Shown here piece after piece: positions 1 through 7,016 of a DNA stretch of 7,829 nt. This DNA is from an uncultured Bacteroidales bacterium (GTDB taxonomy: Bacteria; Bacteroidota; Bacteroidia; Bacteroidales; Muribaculaceae): positions 1 to 7,829 of the forward strand of contig CAMWNL010000061.1 of the NCBI GenBank assembly GCA_947175585.1, given 5' to 3'. The notes under the pieces are model-generated. The model was not told the origin of the DNA, searched no databases, and saw only the letters and a list, made by a program, of their open reading frames with translations. The translations under genes and the position numbers were made by a program. Position 1 is the stretch's first letter; each line of letters begins with the position of its first letter.

Positions 1-2
1 AT

Positions 3-92
3 AGCGATGACTCGTTTCTTTTTCTGGCTGAAGTTCAGGATTCAGAAGACAATCCCTATATTTTAGAGGTAACCGATATAAAGCTACCGTAA
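3..92 (+). CDS. 3' end of a probable BF3164-like propeller lipoprotein (partial)
   Basis: Only the last 29 codons lie in the window, in the frame starting at base 3 and ending with TAA at 90-92. The peptide runs from SDDSFLFLAEV to EVTDIKLP. It lines up by eye with the C-terminus of the propeller lipoprotein ending at 4908 (DDSKIIGITN ... LLIEYPLP): an Asp-Asp-Ser turn, a beta strand, an acidic loop, then a closing strand ending in Leu-Pro. That is how the last blade of BF3164-like proteins usually ends. Its place 55 nt before a transglutaminase-like gene repeats the arrangement at 4908/4965, where the gap is 56 nt. The family call rests on this short match and on context; the gene body is outside the window. 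Confidence 0.55.
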   Translation, partial: SDDSFLFLAEVQDSEDNPYILEVTDIKLP

Positions 93-147
93 TTGTCCAA
101 CGAGTTCATTAGTTTGGCAACCGAAAAATACAAAATAACAATCTTCC

Positions 148-2136
148 ATGATGCTTCACTTAATTTCAAGATTAGCGATGCGATTATTTAGTTCATTGCT
201 AATCTTGTGTTTTATTCAATCTTTATCGAGTTGCTCAAATTGTGATATTTTACAACCTAACAATACTGAGAATATAGATGACATGTACGAGTTAGAGTCT
301 GTTCTAAATCATTATGTCGATGACCCTGAAAAACTCACCGCCGCTAAATTTCTGATTGCGAATATGCCGGGGCATTATTCTTTTGCTGACACAGCTTTGC
401 TGCGGCGCTATCACCTGCGAGTAGATTCGTTTATTACGGACAATCCAGGCATAGCTTTCGGCAGTCTTTGTGATTCCGTCGACGCTTTAGCCAGGGTAAT
501 GGGGCTTGACTCTTCGCCAAAAGTCAGCGACTGTCAGATTATTACGGCTGATTTTCTTATTAAAAACATTGATCAGGCCTTTGAACAGTGGCGCACCAAT
601 CCCTGGTTGCGCCACTTGGATTTTGATCAGTTCTGCGAATATGTCCTCCCCTATAAGGTCAAGGAACTGCAACCGCTCGATAATTGGCGCGAGAAGTTCT
701 GTGGTGTCTATGCCGACGAACTACGCACATTGGAGTATTGCGACCTCTATGACGGCTCGGCATATAGGGCATGCCGAACGCTCAATGAAGCGTATAAACG
801 CGACAAGCGCCCAAGAGTCTCTAATATGAAATGGGTTCAGGTTTACGATGTAGATACACGCTTGAAAGTGCCTCGCGGCATGTGCAGTGACTTCGTCTAT
901 CTGACTGCAGTGATATTCCGCAGCGTGGGTCTGCCAATAGCCTGTGACCGCACACCCCACTGGGGCAATCAGCGGCTCGGTCATAGCTGGAACGTACTTT
1001 TGGCACAGAATGGTAAGACTGTACCGTTCGTAGGCATGCTTTTAAACGCAGAAGAGGGGCCAATTATTGATGAGCGTTTGCCAAAAGCATTTCGCTCGAC
1101 ATACTCCGCAAACCCCGATTTAAAAAAGCTCAATCTCACAGGCGACTATGTACCCCGGTTTTTCAGAAATATTTTTCAGAAAGATGTCACTGATGAGTAT
1201 GTAGCGACATCAGACGTCGACATTGACTGCCGCGGCATCAACGGAAAGACGGCATATCTCTGTGTCTTCGGCGACAACGACTGGACGCCGGTCGATTTCG
1301 GCGAAATCAGCCGAGGCAAGGCTCACTTCAAGTCGGTGGGACGCAACATCGTCTATATGCCCGTGGCTTATTCGGCCAACGGCGAGCGCCGAACCCTCTC
1401 AGAACCATTTATCTTGAATTTCGACGGCAGCGTCACCTATCTGATGCCCGGAGATAAAACCATAAGTGCATCGCTCGACCGTAAATATCCCGTGCTGAAA
1501 TATGTCTGGCTTTACTCCAAGCTCATTGAGGGCGGCGAGTTCGAGGCCTCTGACGACAAGGAGTTTAAGAGCGGTGTCCACAAGGTTCACACCATAGCGT
1601 CAGGCCGCGCTGTCGGGGGCGACGTGTCGGTCAGCGACACCGTGCCGCCCTGCCGATACTGGCGATACATCAACCGCCGCCCCGAGACCTACGGCTCTAT
1701 GGCCGAACTGGCCTTCTTCCGACCGGGCGACGGTCAGCCCCTCGAAGGCCGCATCATCGGCACGGAGGGGTCGTGGGAGGACAACCCGGCGTGGGTGCGC
1801 GAGAACCTTTTCGACGGCAATGTGCTGACATCGTATTGCGCTCCGGCAGGCAGCGGATGTTGGGTCGGCCTTGACTTCGGCAAGCCTGTAAAGATCGACC
1901 GTATACTCTACACTCCCCGTGGCGACGGCAATATGGTGGAACCGGGCGACACTTACGAACTATCGTACTGGCATGACGGTCACTGGAACAGCCTCGGCCG
2001 CCAAACGGCCACGACAATGTCAGTCACCTACGACAACATACCCGAGGGCGCGCTGCTCCTCTTGCGCGACCTCACCAAAGGCAAGGAAGAACGAATATTC
2101 ATGATTGACGAAAACGGCCGTCAGCAATGGTGGTGA
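148..2136 (+). CDS. Transglutaminase-like / discoidin-domain lipoprotein, copy 1 (TG1)
   Basis: A 662-residue envelope lipoprotein. Residues 1-28 form a signal ending in the lipobox LSSC, with Cys29 as the lipidated residue. The ATG at 148 is preferred over 151 or 178 because it puts this Cys at position 29, as in the second copy. Residues 50-90 carry the family segment AAKFLIANMPGHYSFADTAL. The transglutaminase-like (papain-fold) core follows, with probable nucleophile Cys246 in GMCSDF and His279 in LGHSWN; I could not assign the third catalytic residue with confidence. Residues about 370-490 look like beta-sandwich modules. Residues about 500-655 resemble an F5/8 type C domain (RYWRYI, then LFDGN, then WVGLDFGKPVKIDRI), commonly a carbohydrate or surface-binding fold. 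The substrate is unknown; such proteins may be peptidases rather than cross-linkers. The stop overlaps the next reading frame by 10 nt. Residues 269-662 are identical to the gene at 4965-6944. Confidence 0.9.
   Translation: MMLHLISRLAMRLFSSLLILCFIQSLSSCSNCDILQPNNTENIDDMYELESVLNHYVDDPEKLTAAKFLIANMPGHYSFADTALLRRYHLRVDSFITDNPGIAFGSLCDSVDALARVMGLDSSPKVSDCQIITADFLIKNIDQAFEQWRTNPWLRHLDFDQFCEYVLPYKVKELQPLDNWREKFCGVYADELRTLEYCDLYDGSAYRACRTLNEAYKRDKRPRVSNMKWVQVYDVDTRLKVPRGMCSDFVYLTAVIFRSVGLPIACDRTPHWGNQRLGHSWNVLLAQNGKTVPFVGMLLNAEEGPIIDERLPKAFRSTYSANPDLKKLNLTGDYVPRFFRNIFQKDVTDEYVATSDVDIDCRGINGKTAYLCVFGDNDWTPVDFGEISRGKAHFKSVGRNIVYMPVAYSANGERRTLSEPFILNFDGSVTYLMPGDKTISASLDRKYPVLKYVWLYSKLIEGGEFEASDDKEFKSGVHKVHTIASGRAVGGDVSVSDTVPPCRYWRYINRRPETYGSMAELAFFRPGDGQPLEGRIIGTEGSWEDNPAWVRENLFDGNVLTSYCAPAGSGCWVGLDFGKPVKIDRILYTPRGDGNMVEPGDTYELSYWHDGHWNSLGRQTATTMSVTYDNIPEGALLLLRDLTKGKEERIFMIDENGRQQWW
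167..207 (+). promoter_or_regulatory. Long hairpin in the signal-peptide codons of TG1
   Basis: Bases 167-180 pair with 194-207: ten perfect pairs (CAAGATTAGC with GCTAATCTTG), then a G-U wobble at 177/197 and three more pairs, leaving a 13-nt loop. It lies 20-60 nt inside the coding sequence, where mRNA structure strongly affects initiation in Bacteroidetes, which generally lack Shine-Dalgarno sites. The other intact copy keeps only a short AAGAT/ATCTT pairing in the same region. A regulatory role is inference; it may be chance within A+T-rich signal codons. Confidence 0.4.
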
Positions 2137-2208
2137 AAAAATTATTAAAGCGCATTGGCAATTGGGTGATTAATATCTATTTGATTGCCTTTGGATTGGC
2201 TGTGCTAT
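1006..2208 (+). repeat. 1203-bp direct repeat, copy A
   Basis: This stretch is identical base for base, by eye, to 5814-7016, an offset of 4808. It covers the last 377 codons of TG1 and the membrane segment of the signal peptidase-like fragment. The left boundary is the mismatch a1005/g5813 and the right boundary is g2209/a7017. Weaker similarity continues right to about 2253/7061 (for example 2216 c/t and 2241 t/c), then stops. To the left, mismatches are frequent: about 11 in the 123 nt before the boundary. Confidence 0.95.
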
Positions 2209-2309
2209 GGGTGGTCGGGCAGGTGTTCTGCTTCGCGTCGTTCAGCACACCGAATTTTACGCGAGTTTCTTTGCAATTACAACTATTATGTTTAAATTCG
2301 TGGTTGTAA
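2127..2309 (+). pseudogene. Truncated type I signal peptidase-like fragment (membrane anchor only)
   Basis: A 60-codon frame whose ATG overlaps the TG1 stop by 10 nt, suggesting translational coupling in the ancestral operon. Residues about 14-37 form one hydrophobic segment (VINIYLIAFGLAVLWVVGQV) preceded by a basic start (VVKKLLKRIGNW), the usual anchor of a type I signal peptidase. It continues CFASFSTP, and then similarity to the downstream copy breaks at about 2253, just before the place where that copy reads RSMTPTIVPGD, the catalytic serine motif. The tail here (NFTRVSLQ onward) matches nothing I recognise, so the catalytic part has been lost, probably at a recombination junction. It could still be translated as a small membrane protein. 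The peptidase assignment depends entirely on comparison with 6935-7135. Confidence 0.65.
2287..2294 (+). promoter_or_regulatory. Weak candidate -7 box upstream of propeller gene 2332
   Basis: TATGTTTA matches seven of the eight positions of the Bacteroidales TAnnTTTG box. The nearest TTTG (2270-2273) is only 13 nt upstream rather than about 19-21, so the pair does not fit the consensus spacing. If used, the 5' leader would be about 30 nt. It lies just after the junction that truncates the signal peptidase fragment. Confidence 0.2.
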
Positions 2310-2331
2310 AAGCATTAAACAAAACCTTAAA

Positions 2332-3435
2332 ATGAACGCAAGTTATACCAGACGCATTTTCGCTTACTCTAAAAATCTACTTGCTTTTATATGTTTAGGA
2401 ATATCTCTATTATCATGTTCCGAAAACAGCAAGAAGGCAGATACTATCGTCCTACATCAAACAACTGTACAACTCGCTCAAAGCGAGGTTTATTCGCCTC
2501 TTGAATGGATTCAACTTGATGATAGCCTTGAGTGTACAGTCGGAGGTTGTCGGAGGATAATTGAAGACAAGGATAAATTATATTTATTAGAGAACAATTA
2601 TCAGAATTGCGTCCTTGTTTTTAATAACAAAGGTAAGTTTATAAGAAAGATTGGATCAAGAGGGCAAGGACCTGGAGAATATTCTAATCCTGTTGACTTT
2701 GCACTCGACAAGCAATCAGGTAAAATCACTATTCTTTGTGATCCTTCAACGGTCTACCAGTATGATTCTATTGGTAATTTTGTTACTTCTAAAAAATTAG
2801 ATGAAACTTTGTTACATAGAATAGGCCATACTTCGTCAGGATATGTGGCATCTACTGATCATTTCACCTACACCGAGGGAGATAATGCGTTCCTATTATA
2901 TTGGTTCGATGATAATTTCAACATTAACGGTAAAGCAATCCCCGTCTTAGAAGAACAGATATTCACTTTGCCTCATTTTAATGGACAATTAGCCATCGTC
3001 GGTGACAAGGCATATTACAACGACTTATACACTTGTAAGATATATGATTGTACTACATATAAGTCCCATAAGGAAATATTTGAATATTCACTATCCAATC
3101 AGATGCCGATAAAGAAGTACCTCGGGATGGATTATTTTGAGAATCAAGTAAATTACGATCATACCATCAGTATTATCAATCTTAATGATGGCGTTGCTAT
3201 ATCTGCCTTTATGACCGGTATTTTGGATGAATTCATAATAAAATTCGATGGGACTGTCAGATGCGCAGGCACTGTGATGATGCCAAGTATTACGTTTCAC
3301 GGTAATAACAATACTCTGTTGTCTCCAATTTCGACTGAAGAGTATTTTAGTCAATGGGAAAATTCAGTGCTAAAGCCAATTAACGAAATTAGACCCGATG
3401 ATAATTTGATTCTTCTACGCTGGAAAATAAAATAA
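2332..3435 (+). CDS. Six-bladed beta-propeller lipoprotein (NHL/BF3164-like), A
   Basis: A 367-residue predicted lipoprotein. The signal peptide has a basic start (TRRIFAYSK), a hydrophobic core, and the lipobox SLLSC with Cys29, followed by SENSKKAD. The mature part is beta-rich with the hallmark loop IGSRGQGPGEY at residues about 107-117, preceded by a strand ending GKFIRK; this pattern is typical of Bacteroidetes six-bladed propeller (NHL/BF3164-like) lipoproteins. The length fits one complete propeller and the C-terminus ends in a closing strand (LILLRWKIK). No catalytic residues are apparent; propellers of this class are usually regarded as binding or scaffold proteins of unknown ligand. 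The gene is A+T-rich compared with the 3' half of TG1. It is followed directly by the decayed transglutaminase-like remnant, as expected if each propeller gene was paired with one. Confidence 0.85.
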   Translation: MNASYTRRIFAYSKNLLAFICLGISLLSCSENSKKADTIVLHQTTVQLAQSEVYSPLEWIQLDDSLECTVGGCRRIIEDKDKLYLLENNYQNCVLVFNNKGKFIRKIGSRGQGPGEYSNPVDFALDKQSGKITILCDPSTVYQYDSIGNFVTSKKLDETLLHRIGHTSSGYVASTDHFTYTEGDNAFLLYWFDDNFNINGKAIPVLEEQIFTLPHFNGQLAIVGDKAYYNDLYTCKIYDCTTYKSHKEIFEYSLSNQMPIKKYLGMDYFENQVNYDHTISIINLNDGVAISAFMTGILDEFIIKFDGTVRCAGTVMMPSITFHGNNNTLLSPISTEEYFSQWENSVLKPINEIRPDDNLILLRWKIK

Positions 3436-3450
3436 ACGGATAATAGCACT

Positions 3451-3700
3451 GACGCAGTATCAGGATGTGTCGATCAAGATAATAAATTTAAATACGTTAA
3501 CACTTTCGGAAAACAATCGTTTTGAGTTAGAAACAGTCTTGAAGCACTACAAAGATGAGCCGCAGAAACTTGCAGCAGCTAAATATTTGATAGAGAACAT
3601 GCCGGGGCATTATTAGTTTGCCGACACGGCGCTGCTGCGGCGCTATCATCTGTGGGAAGATCCACTTAGAATAGACAGCGCGCAGCAATATCGAAACAAA
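3451..3700 (+). pseudogene. Remnant of a third transglutaminase-like lipoprotein gene
   Basis: The 5' end of a decayed copy of the TG1/TG2 gene. AVSGC, with the Cys codon at 3466-3468, resembles a lipobox. From 3524 the frame reads ELETVLKHYKDEPQKLAAAK, continues through LIENMPGHY, hits TAG at 3614-3616, and then resumes FADTALLRRYHL. TG1 has Ser where this stop lies, so one C-to-A change of TCG would explain it. The lipobox-to-ELE distance is 58 nt here against 57 nt in TG1, so the two parts are joined by a one-base frameshift. About 108 nt including the signal peptide core is missing upstream, and after about 3665-3700 nothing of the catalytic or discoidin parts remains. Together with the promoter before 3796 it fills the 360-nt gap between the two propeller genes. 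The left and right limits are approximate. Confidence 0.85.
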
Positions 3701-3714
3701 AAAATTATGAATAA

Positions 3715-3747
3715 TTTGAATATCTTCAAATTCTTTTTATAGATTTG
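3715..3747 (+). promoter_or_regulatory. Bacteroidales-type promoter for propeller gene 3796
   Basis: TTTG at 3715-3718 and TAGATTTG at 3740-3747 (perfect TAnnTTTG) are separated by 21 nt, close to the usual 19-20. Transcription would start near 3754 and give a leader of about 42 nt. It sits just downstream of the transglutaminase remnant, so the third unit appears able to be transcribed separately from the genes to its left. Confidence 0.5.
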
Positions 3748-3795
3748 CATTTAATAAGTTTAATCACAACCGAAGCAATTAAATACCGTGCGAAA

Positions 3796-4908
3796 ATGAA
3801 AAGCTTAAGCCATAGTTTTTTAATGACAATTATCTATGCAATTACTTTGGGAAGTTGTATAAACAATACAGCTATATATCCTCCATTAATGGATCGAGAT
3901 AATTTCTCTGAGTTAAAAGGAGAAATTATATATCCGAAGATTGATTTACTTTATCCTAATGGTTTGGTATTTGCCGGAAACTGTCTATTAATAAGGGATA
4001 AAGATCCCCAAGGGTTCTATAAGGTTTTAAACCTTAATGACGGAAATATAACTGGATATATGGGACAGGAAGGTTTAGGACCAGGAGAATTTATTAGTAT
4101 GACGACTGTAAAGTACTGTGATTTAGATTCATCTATTTATGTTCATGATAATGCATTAGGCAAGGGATATTATTTCAAATTTTCCCCTGAGGGTTCTTTT
4201 CTAAGTGACTCAAACAAAATCGGGCTTATCAATTTTCGGTCTCCACAGTCTATATTAGTTCAAGATACCCAACCTTTAAGTAGAACAACAGTAGTAACTA
4301 ATAGCCCTGCAGATGGAAATGTCTTTTCTGTTCTTGACAGTTTAGGAAGGCGATTATCCTCATTTGGCAAATATCCAGGAGATAACAGTTTCATCTATGA
4401 TTCAATAACTTTTCCGATGAGAGTTCAATTGCTTATGGATGTAAACGATAAGCGAGATAGATTTGTTACAGCCGGTAGACATTCAGACTGGTTGGCGTTC
4501 TATAAGGTTGATAAGGATGAAGTTACATTGATAAACGAATATTTCAGTCGTGAGAATCAAATTATGGTTGAATACAATGATGATGGTAGACAAAGTGTAT
4601 ACTCTGCTCAGTACACGCCGGAAACCATAAAATTTTTCACAGGACTCTTTTCTTCGCCATCATATATATATGCGCGATATTCAGGTAATTCAGAGTCTGA
4701 TTATGATAATGGAACATACAAACAACAGTGTATATTGCGCTTCACATGGGATGGTGACTTTGTTGATGGATACGTTTTGGATCGACCTTGTGGAAGTCTG
4801 GTTGTAACTGACGATGATAGTAAAATTATCGGTATAACAAATGGCGAAGATGATGAAAGGCTTTTGATAGAATATCCTCTCCCTGCGCCTAAATTTATTG
4901 ACAAATAA
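3796..4908 (+). CDS. Six-bladed beta-propeller lipoprotein (BF3164/TolB-like), B
   Basis: A 370-residue predicted lipoprotein. The frame is open from a TTG at 3745, but the ATG at 3796 is chosen because it gives a compact lipoprotein signal (MKSLSHSFLM..., lipobox TLGSC, Cys21) and the TTG lies inside the predicted promoter box. The mature protein carries MGQEGLGPGEF at residues about 89-99 and SFGKYPGD at about 189-196, two conserved loops of BF3164-like propeller lipoproteins, and ends in a DDSKIIGI strand and LLIEYPLP. No enzyme motif is visible; a ligand-binding or scaffolding role is inferred from the fold. It resembles the propeller at 2332 only loosely outside the GPGE loop, so this is an old duplication or a different subfamily, unlike the near-identical transglutaminase genes. 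TG2 follows after 56 nt. Confidence 0.88.
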   Translation: MKSLSHSFLMTIIYAITLGSCINNTAIYPPLMDRDNFSELKGEIIYPKIDLLYPNGLVFAGNCLLIRDKDPQGFYKVLNLNDGNITGYMGQEGLGPGEFISMTTVKYCDLDSSIYVHDNALGKGYYFKFSPEGSFLSDSNKIGLINFRSPQSILVQDTQPLSRTTVVTNSPADGNVFSVLDSLGRRLSSFGKYPGDNSFIYDSITFPMRVQLLMDVNDKRDRFVTAGRHSDWLAFYKVDKDEVTLINEYFSRENQIMVEYNDDGRQSVYSAQYTPETIKFFTGLFSSPSYIYARYSGNSESDYDNGTYKQQCILRFTWDGDFVDGYVLDRPCGSLVVTDDDSKIIGITNGEDDERLLIEYPLPAPKFIDK

Positions 4909-4919
4909 TCAATTAAATC

Positions 4920-4954
4920 GTTTAACCCTATCAATACTTTTGGTGGGGTTAAAC
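4920..4954. promoter_or_regulatory. Perfect 9-bp dyad around a -7 box upstream of TG2
   Basis: GTTTAACCC (4920-4928) and GGGTTAAAC (4946-4954) are exact inverted repeats separated by 17 nt. Inside the spacer lies TACTTTTG (4935-4942), a perfect TAnnTTTG box, although no good TTTG is found about 19-21 nt upstream of it. The TG2 start codon is 10 nt beyond the right arm. This could be an operator flanking a promoter, a leader hairpin, or a terminator for the propeller gene; the absence of a following T-run argues against a classic intrinsic terminator. Confidence 0.45.
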
Positions 4955-4964
4955 ATAATTATGT

Positions 4965-6944
4965 ATGAAGTTCAATTCAATTTCAAGATGTTCTTTAATC
5001 TTAGGATACTTTTATCTTAGCCTTTTTCTTACTGCCTACCTGACATCTTGTGATAGACCTAAGTCTACTCTCGATATATCGTGTAATAATTTAAATGATC
5101 TCGACTTAGTCTTAGACCACTACAACAGTGATCCTCTAAAACTAGAGGCAGCTAAATTCCTGATTGAGAATATGCCGGGGCATTATTCGTATTCCGACAC
5201 GGCGCTCCTGCGGCGTTATCATCTACAGGTAGATTCTTTTATCACAGCTAATTCAGATATTTCAATCTTTAATCTCTGTGATTCTATCGATGAAATTGCC
5301 AGACTAATGGGCATTGACTCATCGCCAAAGACCAGTGACAGTAAATTAATCTCAGCCGATTATCTTATTGATAATATCAACCGGGCTTTCGAATACTGGC
5401 ACACCAGCCCCTGGCTTCGCCACTTGGATTTTGATCAGTTCTGCGAATACGTCCTGCCTTACAAAGTCAAGGAGTTGCAGCCTCTCGATAACTGGCGCGA
5501 GAAGTTCAGCAGCGTTTACGCAAACGAGCTTCGTCCACTTGAATATTGCGACCTTTATGACGGGTCGGCTTATAGAGCATGCCGGACACTTAATGAAGCT
5601 TACAAACGTGACATCCGTCCGGGCATCATTAACAGGAAATGGGTAAAGGTTTATGACGTAGAGACTAGACTTAAGGTGCCTTACGGCATGTGCAGCGACT
5701 TCGTATATCTGACTGCAGTGATATTCCGCAGCGTGGGTCTGCCAATAGCCTGCGATCATACACCCCACTGGGGCAACCAACGGCTCGGTCATAGCTGGAA
5801 CGTCCTATTGGCGCAGAATGGTAAGACTGTACCGTTCGTAGGCATGCTTTTAAACGCAGAAGAGGGGCCAATTATTGATGAGCGTTTGCCAAAAGCATTT
5901 CGCTCGACATACTCCGCAAACCCCGATTTAAAAAAGCTCAATCTCACAGGCGACTATGTACCCCGGTTTTTCAGAAATATTTTTCAGAAAGATGTCACTG
6001 ATGAGTATGTAGCGACATCAGACGTCGACATTGACTGCCGCGGCATCAACGGAAAGACGGCATATCTCTGTGTCTTCGGCGACAACGACTGGACGCCGGT
6101 CGATTTCGGCGAAATCAGCCGAGGCAAGGCTCACTTCAAGTCGGTGGGACGCAACATCGTCTATATGCCCGTGGCTTATTCGGCCAACGGCGAGCGCCGA
6201 ACCCTCTCAGAACCATTTATCTTGAATTTCGACGGCAGCGTCACCTATCTGATGCCCGGAGATAAAACCATAAGTGCATCGCTCGACCGTAAATATCCCG
6301 TGCTGAAATATGTCTGGCTTTACTCCAAGCTCATTGAGGGCGGCGAGTTCGAGGCCTCTGACGACAAGGAGTTTAAGAGCGGTGTCCACAAGGTTCACAC
6401 CATAGCGTCAGGCCGCGCTGTCGGGGGCGACGTGTCGGTCAGCGACACCGTGCCGCCCTGCCGATACTGGCGATACATCAACCGCCGCCCCGAGACCTAC
6501 GGCTCTATGGCCGAACTGGCCTTCTTCCGACCGGGCGACGGTCAGCCCCTCGAAGGCCGCATCATCGGCACGGAGGGGTCGTGGGAGGACAACCCGGCGT
6601 GGGTGCGCGAGAACCTTTTCGACGGCAATGTGCTGACATCGTATTGCGCTCCGGCAGGCAGCGGATGTTGGGTCGGCCTTGACTTCGGCAAGCCTGTAAA
6701 GATCGACCGTATACTCTACACTCCCCGTGGCGACGGCAATATGGTGGAACCGGGCGACACTTACGAACTATCGTACTGGCATGACGGTCACTGGAACAGC
6801 CTCGGCCGCCAAACGGCCACGACAATGTCAGTCACCTACGACAACATACCCGAGGGCGCGCTGCTCCTCTTGCGCGACCTCACCAAAGGCAAGGAAGAAC
6901 GAATATTCATGATTGACGAAAACGGCCGTCAGCAATGGTGGTGA
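4965..6944 (+). CDS. Transglutaminase-like / discoidin-domain lipoprotein, copy 2 (TG2)
   Basis: A 659-residue paralogue of TG1 with the same architecture: lipoprotein signal (lipobox YLTSC, Cys29), the AAKFLIENMPGHYS segment, a transglutaminase-like core with Cys243 (GMCSDF) and His276 (LGHSWN), beta-sandwich middle, and an F5/8 type C-like C-terminal domain. The ATG at 4965 is preferred over the out-of-frame ATG at 4961. From residue 266 to the end it is identical to TG1. The first 265 residues differ at many places, most strongly between the signal peptide and residue 45 and around the INRAFEYW region, while blocks such as HLDFDQFCEYVLPYKVKELQ stay fixed. Both catalytic-looking residues are present in both copies, so both may be active. 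A surface or periplasmic role on peptides or glycoproteins is inference. The stop overlaps the decayed signal peptidase frame by 10 nt, as in copy 1. Confidence 0.9.
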   Translation: MKFNSISRCSLILGYFYLSLFLTAYLTSCDRPKSTLDISCNNLNDLDLVLDHYNSDPLKLEAAKFLIENMPGHYSYSDTALLRRYHLQVDSFITANSDISIFNLCDSIDEIARLMGIDSSPKTSDSKLISADYLIDNINRAFEYWHTSPWLRHLDFDQFCEYVLPYKVKELQPLDNWREKFSSVYANELRPLEYCDLYDGSAYRACRTLNEAYKRDIRPGIINRKWVKVYDVETRLKVPYGMCSDFVYLTAVIFRSVGLPIACDHTPHWGNQRLGHSWNVLLAQNGKTVPFVGMLLNAEEGPIIDERLPKAFRSTYSANPDLKKLNLTGDYVPRFFRNIFQKDVTDEYVATSDVDIDCRGINGKTAYLCVFGDNDWTPVDFGEISRGKAHFKSVGRNIVYMPVAYSANGERRTLSEPFILNFDGSVTYLMPGDKTISASLDRKYPVLKYVWLYSKLIEGGEFEASDDKEFKSGVHKVHTIASGRAVGGDVSVSDTVPPCRYWRYINRRPETYGSMAELAFFRPGDGQPLEGRIIGTEGSWEDNPAWVRENLFDGNVLTSYCAPAGSGCWVGLDFGKPVKIDRILYTPRGDGNMVEPGDTYELSYWHDGHWNSLGRQTATTMSVTYDNIPEGALLLLRDLTKGKEERIFMIDENGRQQWW

Positions 6945-7016
6945 AAAAATTATTAAAGCGCATTGGCAATTGGGTGATTAATATCTATTTGATTGCCTTT
7001 GGATTGGCTGTGCTAT
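5814..7016 (+). repeat. 1203-bp direct repeat, copy B
   Basis: Exact counterpart of 1006-2208, in the same orientation. It ends one base before the substitution at 7017 that turns the TGG of copy A's downstream frame into TAG. Recombination between the two copies would remove or duplicate 4808 bp and leave one in-frame hybrid transglutaminase gene. Confidence 0.95.

Noticed and set aside
1..66. Frame-1 reading of the left edge ending in TAG at 64-66
   Set aside because: It gives a basic, low-information peptide, whereas the frame from base 3 matches the C-terminal pattern of the propeller at 4908 and ends at the expected distance from TG1.
3745..3795. TTG at 3745 as start of the third propeller gene
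   Set aside because: It lies within the predicted -7 box, and the extra 17 residues would place a charged stretch before an otherwise standard lipoprotein signal starting at ATG 3796.
2254..3795. Small NVEALA-type secreted peptide gene between the lipoproteins
   Set aside because: The gaps at 2254-2331 and 3436-3795 contain no short frame with a leader plus NVEALA-like motif; the larger gap is explained by the transglutaminase remnant.
5352..5792. 146-codon open frame on the minus strand
   Set aside because: It lies wholly antisense to the conserved TG2 core, has no signal or motif, and the equivalent antisense frames in TG1 are split differently. It is a shadow of the G+C-richer codons.
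1006..7016. The long identical repeat as an assembly artefact
   Set aside because: The two copies have different flanks, many upstream substitutions and a distinguishing stop at 7016-7018, so they are separate loci. Long reads would settle it.
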